A DNA stretch of 16,421 bases from Hydrogenothermaceae bacterium (GTDB taxonomy: Bacteria; Aquificota; Aquificia; Aquificales; Hydrogenothermaceae). The stretch covers positions 1-16,421 of the forward strand of contig WFXI01000101.1 of the NCBI GenBank assembly GCA_015490675.1. Reading direction: 5' to 3'. The notes beneath the pieces were generated by a model that searched no databases, was not told the DNA's origin, and saw only the letters and a program-made list of their open reading frames with translations. Each line of letters opens with the position of its first letter. Positions within the stretch are counted from its first letter, which is position 1. Made by a program: the position numbers and the translations under genes. Shown in pieces: positions 7,212 through 13,898 of the stretch.

Positions 7212-8723
7212 TTGGAACAATTAAAACTTTTTTTATCTCTTCTAAAAGATTCTATTAGGGATTTAACACCTATAATTGCAGTAATTGTTATTTTTCAAGC
7301 TTTTATAATTAGGAGTGTTCCTGATAACACTATATCAATAGCTATTGGTCTTGGTGTTGTTGCTTTTGGGCTTGCTATATTTATTCAGGGACTTGAAGTT
7401 GGAATATTCCCTCTTGGAGAAAATCTAGCAAATGAATTTGCACGAAAAGGTTCATTATTTTGGCTTTTATTATTTGCATTTCTAATAGGATTTTCTACAA
7501 CTATTGCAGAACCAGCACTAATTGCTATTGCAGAGAAGGCTCAGGTTATTAGTGGTGGGAAAATAGATGCTTTTTGGCTTCGGTTTACTGTTGCTTTGTC
7601 TGTTGGATTTGCAATATTACTTGGTGTTTTAAGGATAATTTTAGGTCACCCTATTCATTACTACATAATTGTTGGATACATAATTGTTGTTTTAATCACA
7701 TTCTTTACCCCTCCAGAGATTGTTGGACTTGCATATGACTCAGGAGGAGTTACAACTTCTACTGTTACAGTTCCTTTAGTGACAGCTCTTGGTATTGGTT
7801 TAGCATCTTCAATAAAAGGAAGAAATCCAGTTATAGATGGATTTGGGCTTATTGCTTTTGCTTCTTTAACACCTATGATATTTGTTCAGATTTATGGAAT
7901 TATTGTTTATACACTTTTGGGAGATACTTCTACTACTCAGACAGTTACAGAAATTGCTAATCAAACAAAAGATGTTGTAGAAAAAGAAGTAGAAACATAT
8001 TCAAACTGGTTTATGGATATTATTTATGGTCTTCTTAGTGTGATAAAAGATATTTTACCTATACTGTTTGTTGTGTTCTTCTTTCAACTTGTAATCATAA
8101 AAAAACCTATTCCACATTTACATAAGATAGGACTTGGAATCTTATTTGTGATTATAGGCTTATATTCATTTTTAGTTGGTCTAGAGATGGGATTATTCCC
8201 CCTTGGTGAAAGTATGGCTTTACAACTTACACAAATGGGTAATATGTGGCTAATTTATTTATTTGGATTTTTAATAGGGTTTGCTACAACTATGGCAGAA
8301 CCAGCTCTAATTGCTGTTGCTTTAAAAGCAAAAGAGGTAAGTGCAGGAAAAATTAATGACTTTATATTAAGGGTTTTTGTTGCTTTAGGCGTTGGAATTG
8401 GTATTGCTTTAGGTTGTTATAGGATTGTTGTTGGTGATAGTATTCATTACTATATAATTGTTGGATATATAATTGTAATTATTATGACTTACTTTGCACC
8501 TAGATACATTATCCCCATTGCTTACGATTCAGGAGGAGTTACAACTTCTACTGTTACAGTTCCTCTTGTAGCTGCTCTTGGGCTTGGACTGGCATCTAAC
8601 ATAGAAGGAAGAAATCCATTAATAGATGGATTTGGATTAATTGCTTTTGCATCTTTATTTCCAATGGTTACAGTAATGGGTTATGGGATGCTTTCAGAGT
8701 TTATAAAAAAGGAGGAAAGCTAA
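7212..8723 (+). CDS. DUF1538 family integral membrane protein with two tandem DUF1538 repeats
   Basis: This 503-aa polytopic inner-membrane protein is built from an internal duplication. Halves of about 240 residues are aligned at an offset of 263 and joined by a soluble linker (about 237-268). Matching pairs are GLEVGIFPLGE (60-70) with GLEMGLFPLGE (323-333), TTIAEPALIA (96-105) with TTMAEPALIA (359-368), HYYIIVGYII (149-158) with HYYIIVGYII (412-421), and YDSGGVTTSTVTVPLV (175-190) with the identical motif at 438-453, each followed by GRNPxIDGFGLIAFASL. Six to seven hydrophobic segments per half can be drawn. This repeat-pair architecture is typical of transporters, and the family has no established function that I can state. 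The start is TTG at 7212, with AGGGGAG just upstream at a short 4-nt spacing. A PII-like and a CBS gene follow at once, suggesting ligand-controlled transport; the substrate is unknown. Confidence 0.92.
   Translation: MEQLKLFLSLLKDSIRDLTPIIAVIVIFQAFIIRSVPDNTISIAIGLGVVAFGLAIFIQGLEVGIFPLGENLANEFARKGSLFWLLLFAFLIGFSTTIAEPALIAIAEKAQVISGGKIDAFWLRFTVALSVGFAILLGVLRIILGHPIHYYIIVGYIIVVLITFFTPPEIVGLAYDSGGVTTSTVTVPLVTALGIGLASSIKGRNPVIDGFGLIAFASLTPMIFVQIYGIIVYTLLGDTSTTQTVTEIANQTKDVVEKEVETYSNWFMDIIYGLLSVIKDILPILFVVFFFQLVIIKKPIPHLHKIGLGILFVIIGLYSFLVGLEMGLFPLGESMALQLTQMGNMWLIYLFGFLIGFATTMAEPALIAVALKAKEVSAGKINDFILRVFVALGVGIGIALGCYRIVVGDSIHYYIIVGYIIVIIMTYFAPRYIIPIAYDSGGVTTSTVTVPLVAALGLGLASNIEGRNPLIDGFGLIAFASLFPMVTVMGYGMLSEFIKKEES
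7740..7775 (+). repeat. First copy of a 36-nt exact in-frame repeat inside the DUF1538 gene
   Basis: The 36 nt are identical to 8529-8564, spaced 789 nt apart (263 codons). They encode the SGGVTTSTVTVP core found in both halves. Identity includes synonymous positions. Confidence 0.9.
8529..8564 (+). repeat. Second copy of the 36-nt exact in-frame repeat
   Basis: Identical to 7740-7775, including wobble positions, while flanking parts of the two halves differ clearly at the nucleotide level. Recombination between the copies would remove exactly 263 codons in frame. Confidence 0.9.
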
Positions 8724-8724
8724 A

Positions 8725-9072
8725 ATGAAATTTTCAGTTTTAGTTGCTATTGTTGCAGAAGAATTAGAAGATAAAGCAATCGAGATTGCAAAAAATGCAG
8801 GAGCTTCTGGAGTTACTATTTTAACTGCAAGGGGAATTGGAGCTAGAGAAAAGAAAACATTCTTTGGGCTAACTTACGAAGGAAGGGAAAGTATTTTAAT
8901 TTATGTTTTAGAGCGAAAGTTAGCGTTAGATGTTTTAAAGGCATTAAATAAAGAATTAAACCTTGAAGAAGAAGACCATGGAATTGCCTTTACTATTCCT
9001 ATAGAACATCTTGCAGGTATAGATAAAATACAAATTGCCAAATTTACAGAAAAAATTAAGGAGGAAATATAA
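8725..9072 (+). CDS. PII-like signalling protein
   Basis: This 115-aa protein resembles the PII (GlnB-like) fold, small trimeric sensors that bind nucleotides and small effectors and control membrane transporters or enzymes. Visible marks are the first beta strand KFSVLVAIV, a helix, a T-loop-like stretch TARGIGAREKKTFFGLTYEGRE (about 34-55), a strand ILIYVLE, and the C-terminal GIAFTIPIEHLAGI (86-99), which matches the family's conserved GxAFxxPVxxxxGI ending. No tyrosine stands clearly at the classical uridylylation position, so it is probably not a canonical nitrogen regulator. The ATG is one base after the DUF1538 stop, behind GGAGG (8711-8715), so the two proteins are made together. The likely job is gating the DUF1538 protein; this is inference from context. 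Confidence 0.85.
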   Translation: MKFSVLVAIVAEELEDKAIEIAKNAGASGVTILTARGIGAREKKTFFGLTYEGRESILIYVLERKLALDVLKALNKELNLEEEDHGIAFTIPIEHLAGIDKIQIAKFTEKIKEEI

Positions 9073-9467
9073 TGGGGAAGCAAATTTTAGTTAAAGATGT
9101 AATGCAAACAAATGTTGAAACGATTTCGCCACTTGCCTCTTTAAAGGAAGCACTTGCAAAAATGAAAGAAAAAAAAGTCCAGTCTCTAATTGTAGATAAA
9201 CAGCACGAACACGATACTTACGGAATAATAACATATACAAGTATTTTGAAGGCTGTTTTTGCAGAAGATGGAGATATAGACCTTTTAAATGTTTATGATA
9301 TAGCTGTAAAGCCTGCTGTAACTATTTCTAAAGATGTAGAAATAAAATATGCAGCAAAAATGATGGTAAACTTTAATATAAAAAGACTACTTGTTGTTGA
9401 TAATAATCAACTTGAAGGAATTATTTCAATGACAGATATAATCGCAACTCTTTTTGAGGAGTTATAA
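9072..9467 (+). CDS. Two-CBS-domain protein
   Basis: This 131-aa cytoplasmic protein consists of one CBS pair (Bateman module): CBS1 at about 7-63 (VKDVMQTNVETISPLASLKEA through YGIITYTSILKAV) and CBS2 at about 76-130 (DIAVKPAVTISKDVEIKYAA through LEGIISMTDIIATLF). Such pairs usually bind adenosine nucleotides and report cellular energy state. The ATG overlaps the PII stop by one base (TAATG), with GAGGAA upstream, so translation is coupled. There is no catalytic domain, and it probably acts on a partner. The DUF1538 protein or the PII-like protein are the obvious candidates. Confidence 0.94.
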   Translation: MGKQILVKDVMQTNVETISPLASLKEALAKMKEKKVQSLIVDKQHEHDTYGIITYTSILKAVFAEDGDIDLLNVYDIAVKPAVTISKDVEIKYAAKMMVNFNIKRLLVVDNNQLEGIISMTDIIATLFEEL

Positions 9468-9474
9468 TTAGTTT

Positions 9475-10692
9475 ATGCCGCTTTATATACAAATAGCTTT
9501 TAGATACTTACTTTCTGTAAAAAGCAAAGCTTTATCTTTTATGGCTTTAATTTCTCTTCTAGGGGTGATTGTTGGAGTCTCCGCACTTTTAATAACCCTT
9601 GCTGTAATGTCAGGTTTTCAGTATGGATTAAAAGAAAAAATCCTTCAAACAACACCTCAAGTAATACTAATGAAAGTAACAAATAAATTTTTTGACGAAG
9701 AAGCAGACCAGCTATTAAAAAAACTTGGAAATATTCCATATGTAAAAGATTATGAATACTTTATATACTCTCAAGCACTTGCTTCTATTGGCTCGTCTGT
9801 TGAAAGTATTTTTATTAGAGGAGTTGACCCTGAAAAAGAAAAGAAAATTATGAATTTAGATAAATTTATTGTAGAAGGTTCATTTGATAGTATTAAAAAT
9901 GATAAAACTGTAGTAATTGGTAGAGATTTAGCAATTTCTTTAGGTGTTTCTGTAGGAGATAAAATCAAGTTAATTTCACCTTTTGGTAGAAAAACAGCAC
10001 TGGGATACATACCTAAAATTTTAAAAGTTAAAGTTGGAGCAATTGCGTATTTTGGAATGTATGACTTTGACAGTTCATTTGTTGGGATGAATCTAAAAAC
10101 TGCTCAAATGCTACTTGATATGAAAAGTCAGATAACAGGAATACAGTTTTTATTAACAGACCCTTATAAAGCAAATGAAGTTGCAAAGTATCTAGATAGT
10201 AAATTAGACTTTCCATATATGGTTAGAACGTGGATAGATATAAATAAAAGCTTATTTCAGGCTTTAGAGTTTGAAAAACTTGCTATGTTTTTAGTAATAG
10301 CGTTAATTGTTTTAGTAGCCTCATTTAATATTTCTAGTCTGCTTATTGCAAAATCCAGAGAAAAAAGAAAAGATATAGCAATACTAAAAACAATTGGAGC
10401 AAGTAATGGATTTATTTTAAAGATATTTTTATGGCAAGGCCTTCTTCTTGGAATTATTGGAACAATCTTGGGTGTAATTATAGGTCTTGGAATCATTTAT
10501 GTTGCAGATACATACCAACTAGTAAGATTAAATCCTGAAGTTTATATGATGGAGTATCTACCTTTAAAAACATCTATTTTTGATGTTTTGGCTGTTTCAA
10601 TAAGTTCAATTCTAATCTGTTTTATCTCTTCAATACTTCCTGCTTATTTTGCTTCAAGAGAAATTCCTGCGCAGGTTTTAAGATATGAATAG
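9475..10692 (+). CDS. LolC/LolE-type lipoprotein-releasing ABC permease
   Basis: This is the membrane subunit of the Lol transporter, which extracts outer-membrane lipoproteins from the inner membrane and hands them to LolA. The 405-aa protein has the family's four-helix topology: TM1 at about 22-46, a large periplasmic domain (about 47-265), then TM2 (about 266-291), TM3 (about 319-343) and TM4 (about 367-390). FtsX/MacB-type marks are KDIAILKTIGAS (299-310) and the C-terminal LPAYFASREIPAQVLRYE (388-405). Only one permease gene is present, next to lolD, so the complex is probably a LolDF-type homodimer rather than LolCE; a second permease elsewhere is possible. The ATG is 7 bp after the CBS stop, with GAGGAG at a rather long 12-nt spacing, and its end overlaps lolD by 8 bp. 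Lgt in the neighbouring unit makes its substrates. Confidence 0.9.
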   Translation: MPLYIQIAFRYLLSVKSKALSFMALISLLGVIVGVSALLITLAVMSGFQYGLKEKILQTTPQVILMKVTNKFFDEEADQLLKKLGNIPYVKDYEYFIYSQALASIGSSVESIFIRGVDPEKEKKIMNLDKFIVEGSFDSIKNDKTVVIGRDLAISLGVSVGDKIKLISPFGRKTALGYIPKILKVKVGAIAYFGMYDFDSSFVGMNLKTAQMLLDMKSQITGIQFLLTDPYKANEVAKYLDSKLDFPYMVRTWIDINKSLFQALEFEKLAMFLVIALIVLVASFNISSLLIAKSREKRKDIAILKTIGASNGFILKIFLWQGLLLGIIGTILGVIIGLGIIYVADTYQLVRLNPEVYMMEYLPLKTSIFDVLAVSISSILICFISSILPAYFASREIPAQVLRYE

Positions 10693-11371
10693 TAAAGCTC
10701 TAAAAGCAGAAAATATAAAAAAAGTTTTTGTAGGCGATAATGAAAAAGTAGAGGCTCTAAAAGGAGTGAATTTTTCTTTAGAGAAAGGCGAAATGGTTGC
10801 AATTATGGGACCTTCTGGGTCTGGTAAAAGTACATTACTACATATTCTCGGCACAATTGATACCCCTACAGAGGGAAAGGTTTACATAAATGGTAAGGAT
10901 GTTTTTTCCTTAAGTGAAAAACAACTTGCAAGACTTAGAAATAAAGAAATAGGTTTTGTTTTCCAATTTCACCACTTACTTCCAGAATTTACAGCTTTAG
11001 AAAATGTAGCTTTAGCGTATCTTCTTTATAAGAATAATAAAAAAGAGGCTTTTAAAAAAGCTGAAGAAATATTAACAAAGCTAGGACTAAAAGACAGATT
11101 AAATCATAAACCATCTCAACTATCAGGAGGACAGCAACAAAGGGTAGCAATTGCAAGAGCTATAATAAATAGACCTTCGATAATTATTGCAGATGAGCCA
11201 ACAGGTAATTTAGATTCTGAGAATAGTAAAAAAGTAATGGAGATTTTGAAAGAACTTAACGAAAAAGATAATGTGAGTATAGTCATTGCTACTCACGATA
11301 TTGATGTAGCAAAATATTGCCAGTATATTTACTATATGAAGGATGGTTTAATTTTTAGCAAAAATCCTTGA
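10685..11371 (+). CDS. lolD: Lipoprotein-releasing system ATP-binding protein
   Basis: This 228-aa ABC ATPase powers the preceding permease on the cytoplasmic side. All motifs are intact: Walker A GPSGSGKST (42-50), Q-loop FQFHHLLPEFTALENV (93-108), signature LSGGQ (146-150), Walker B IIIADE (166-171) with EPTGNLD, and the H-loop His204. The Q-loop segment and D-loop are of the LolD/MacB subfamily type, which fits the paired permease. The ATG at 10685 lies inside the permease gene (8-bp overlap, ATGAATAG). It ends the plus-strand unit; no clear terminator hairpin follows before the clpC promoter region. Confidence 0.95.
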   Translation: MNSKALKAENIKKVFVGDNEKVEALKGVNFSLEKGEMVAIMGPSGSGKSTLLHILGTIDTPTEGKVYINGKDVFSLSEKQLARLRNKEIGFVFQFHHLLPEFTALENVALAYLLYKNNKKEAFKKAEEILTKLGLKDRLNHKPSQLSGGQQQRVAIARAIINRPSIIIADEPTGNLDSENSKKVMEILKELNEKDNVSIVIATHDIDVAKYCQYIYYMKDGLIFSKNP

Positions 11372-11386
11372 AATTTTAAAGAAGAG

Positions 11387-11392
11387 TATAAT
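11387..11392 (+). promoter_or_regulatory. clpC: Perfect TATAAT -10 box upstream of clpC
   Basis: TATAAT lies 47 bp before the clpC ATG in the 67-bp gap after lolD, placing transcription start near 11399. No good -35 is seen at 16-18 bp. A TTGAAA at 11368-11373 is only 13 bp away, too close for ordinary use. No CIRCE inverted repeat or CtsR-like tandem heptamer was seen. Confidence 0.45.
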
Positions 11393-11438
11393 ATTCATTA
11401 GAGCTTTTATATAAAAATTAAAATAGAGGTATTTAGAT

Positions 11439-13898
11439 ATGTTTGAAAAATTTACAGAAAGGGCAAGAAAAGTAATATTAAATGCTAGAGAAATAGCATT
11501 AGAATATAAAAATAACTATTTAGGTAGCGAGCATTTACTTCTATCTTTACTTGAAGAAGAGGATATTCCAGTTTTAGTCTTATCAAGGTTTGGTCTTACA
11601 ATAGACAAAGTTAAAAGAACATTAACAGCTCAAATGGTAAAAGGCTCTCATGTTGGAGAGGTTTTATTTGCACCTGATGCAAAAAGAGTATTAGAGTTTG
11701 CAGTAGAAGAGGCTAGAATTTTACATCACCAGTTTGTAGGACCAGAGCATTTGTTAATTGGAGTAGTTAGAGAAAAAACAGGACTTGGAGGAAGAGTTTT
11801 AAGAGGTTTTGGAATAGATGAGTATTCAATAAGAAGAGAAATACTTCAAATTCTTGGAGAAATACCACCACAAGAGCAAGTTAAACAAGTTCCAACACCT
11901 AATATAGATAGATTTTCTAGAGACTTAACTGCTTTAGCAAGGGAAGGAAAATTAGACCCTGTTGTAGGTAGAGATAAAGAGATAGATAGGGTTATCCAAA
12001 TCTTATCAAGAAGAAGAAAAAACAACCCTGTTTTAATAGGTGAGCCAGGAGTTGGTAAAACTTCTATTGTCGAAGGTCTGGCTCAAAGAATAGCAGATAA
12101 AACAGTTCCAGAACCACTTCAAGGTAAAAGAATTGTTGCATTAGACCTTGCTGCATTAGTTGCAGGAACAAAATACAGAGGACAATTTGAAGAAAGGCTA
12201 AAAAATATACTTAAAGAACTAGAAAAAGCACCATACATTATCTTATTTATAGATGAGCTTCATACCCTTGTTGGAGCAGGAGCTGCTGAAGGTTCAATAG
12301 ATGCATCCAATATGTTAAAACCAGCACTTGCTAGAGGGGAAATACAGGTAATTGGTGCTACAACTATTGATGAATACAGAAAATATATAGAAAAAGATGG
12401 AGCATTAGAAAGAAGATTTCAACCTGTATTAGTAGAACCACCTTCTCCTGAAGATGCTGTAAAAATACTAATGGGATTAAAGCATAAATTTGAAGAATTT
12501 CACGAAGTTGAATATACAAAAGAAGCAATAGAAAAGGCTGTTGAATATTCGGTTAAATACATAACAGATAGGCAATTACCAGATAAAGCAATAGACCTTA
12601 TAGATGAAGCTGGAGCTTGGGTAAGGTTAAGAGAGTTGGAACTTCCTCCAAAACTTAAAAAGTTAGAAGAAAAAATAAAGAAAATAGAAGAAGAAAAAGC
12701 TCAGGCAGCAAAAGAACAAGATTATGAAAAAGCAGCAAAATTAAGAGATGAAGAACTAAAACTAAGGGCTAAATTTGAAACATTAAAAGCAGAATGGAAA
12801 GACAAGAAAAAAGTTAAGAAGCCAAAAGTTAAAGCAGAAGATATCGCTCAAGTTGTAGCTAAATGGACAGGTATACCTGTTGCAAGATTAACAGAAACAG
12901 AAGCTGAAAAACTACTTCATATAGAGGAAGAATTACATAAGAGAGTTGTTGACCAAGATGAAGCTATAAAAGCAATATCTAAAGCTATAAGAAGAAACAG
13001 TGTAGGTTTAAAAGGGCAGCACAGGCCAATAGGAGTATTTATGTTCCTTGGACCGACAGGAGTTGGTAAAACTGAAACAGCAAAAGCCTTAGCAGAATAC
13101 CTCTTTGGAACTGAAGAGGCTTTAATTAGATTTGATATGTCTGAATACATGGAAAAACATACAGTTTCTAGACTAATTGGTGCACCTCCAGGATATGTTG
13201 GATACGAAGAAGGAGGGCAGTTAACAGAGGCAGTTAGAAGAAGACCTTATTCAGTTTTACTATTTGATGAAATAGAAAAGGCCCATCCAGATGTGTTTAA
13301 CATATTCTTACAAATATTTGATGATGGAAGATTAACAGATTCTTTTGGAAGAGTTGTTGATTTTAGTAATACCATTATTATTATGACTTCAAACCTTGGA
13401 GCTAGATTAATACTGGAAAGCAATAAAATGGGGTTTGAGCAAAAGTCTACTCTCTTAGATTACGAAGAGATGAAAAAGAATGTATTACAACAAGTTAAAA
13501 AGCACTTCTCACCAGAGTTTTTAAATAGATTAGATGATATTATTGTATTTAAGCCATTGGATAAAGAAGTTGTTAAAGGTATAATTGATATTCAACTAAA
13601 AGAGATAAATAAAAGGTTAAGTGAATGGGAAATAACTGTAAAACTTTCGAAGAAGTTCGTAGATTATCTGATAGACAAAGAATTCAAACCAGAATATGGA
13701 GCAAGAAGTATCAAGAGAGCTCTCCAATCTCTAGTAGAAGATTTACTGGCAGAGGAAATTTTAAAAGGCAAATTACCTGCTGGTTCGGTAGCAGAAGTAA
13801 CCTTATCAAAGGATGGAACACCAACTATAAAAGTGAAAAAATCCAAAAAACAAACAAAACAGAAAAAATCCAAAAAAGAAGCAGTTCAAACTGCATAA
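11439..13898 (+). CDS. clpC: ATP-dependent Clp protease ATP-binding subunit ClpC
   Basis: ClpC is a hexameric AAA+ unfoldase that feeds substrates to ClpP. The 819 residues carry a double Clp N-domain (about 1-145), the first AAA+ ring with Walker A GEPGVGKT (201-208), Walker B ILFIDE (268-273) and arginine finger in ALERRFQ, a short coiled middle domain with a UVR-like motif EQDYEKAAKLRDEEL (426-440), then the second AAA+ ring with Walker A GPTGVGKT (538-545) and Walker B VLLFDE (606-611). A ClpP-docking loop MGF (664-666) shows it is a protease partner and not a ClpB-type disaggregase. AGAGGT lies 8 nt before the ATG. The C-terminus ends in a lysine-rich tail with KKSKK twice (about 800-813), longer and more basic than the ordered family end. 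bamA follows immediately. Confidence 0.98.
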   Translation: MFEKFTERARKVILNAREIALEYKNNYLGSEHLLLSLLEEEDIPVLVLSRFGLTIDKVKRTLTAQMVKGSHVGEVLFAPDAKRVLEFAVEEARILHHQFVGPEHLLIGVVREKTGLGGRVLRGFGIDEYSIRREILQILGEIPPQEQVKQVPTPNIDRFSRDLTALAREGKLDPVVGRDKEIDRVIQILSRRRKNNPVLIGEPGVGKTSIVEGLAQRIADKTVPEPLQGKRIVALDLAALVAGTKYRGQFEERLKNILKELEKAPYIILFIDELHTLVGAGAAEGSIDASNMLKPALARGEIQVIGATTIDEYRKYIEKDGALERRFQPVLVEPPSPEDAVKILMGLKHKFEEFHEVEYTKEAIEKAVEYSVKYITDRQLPDKAIDLIDEAGAWVRLRELELPPKLKKLEEKIKKIEEEKAQAAKEQDYEKAAKLRDEELKLRAKFETLKAEWKDKKKVKKPKVKAEDIAQVVAKWTGIPVARLTETEAEKLLHIEEELHKRVVDQDEAIKAISKAIRRNSVGLKGQHRPIGVFMFLGPTGVGKTETAKALAEYLFGTEEALIRFDMSEYMEKHTVSRLIGAPPGYVGYEEGGQLTEAVRRRPYSVLLFDEIEKAHPDVFNIFLQIFDDGRLTDSFGRVVDFSNTIIIMTSNLGARLILESNKMGFEQKSTLLDYEEMKKNVLQQVKKHFSPEFLNRLDDIIVFKPLDKEVVKGIIDIQLKEINKRLSEWEITVKLSKKFVDYLIDKEFKPEYGARSIKRALQSLVEDLLAEEILKGKLPAGSVAEVTLSKDGTPTIKVKKSKKQTKQKKSKKEAVQTA
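13835..13877 (+). repeat. Two 16-nt A-rich direct repeats in the clpC tail
   Basis: GAAAAAATCCAAAAAA occurs at 13835-13850 and again at 13862-13877, 27 nt (9 codons) apart. It encodes the two KKSKK blocks of the ClpC tail. The A6 runs could promote slippage, but neither forms an ideal -1 heptamer in the clpC frame. Confidence 0.8.

Noticed and set aside
9539..10496. Minus-strand open frames opposite the LolC/E-type permease
   Set aside because: Shadow frames of a clear membrane-protein gene. Their composition mirrors the complement of hydrophobic codons.
11372..11438. CIRCE or CtsR operator before clpC
   Set aside because: No inverted repeat or tandem heptamer of the known types is visible in the 67-bp gap.
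13835..13878. Programmed -1 frameshift from clpC into bamA at the A6 runs
   Set aside because: In the clpC frame the runs read TCC AAA AAA GAA (or TCC AAA AAA CAA), preceded by C, so the P-site tRNA would mispair after a -1 slip. It is not a canonical slippery heptamer. Kept only as a weak alternative for the bamA start.
13625..13894. Long N-terminal extension of the bamA frame from an ATG inside clpC
   Set aside because: The added residues overlap clpC coding, show no family resemblance, and would put the signal peptide about 90 residues inside the protein. It is most likely a chance open frame.
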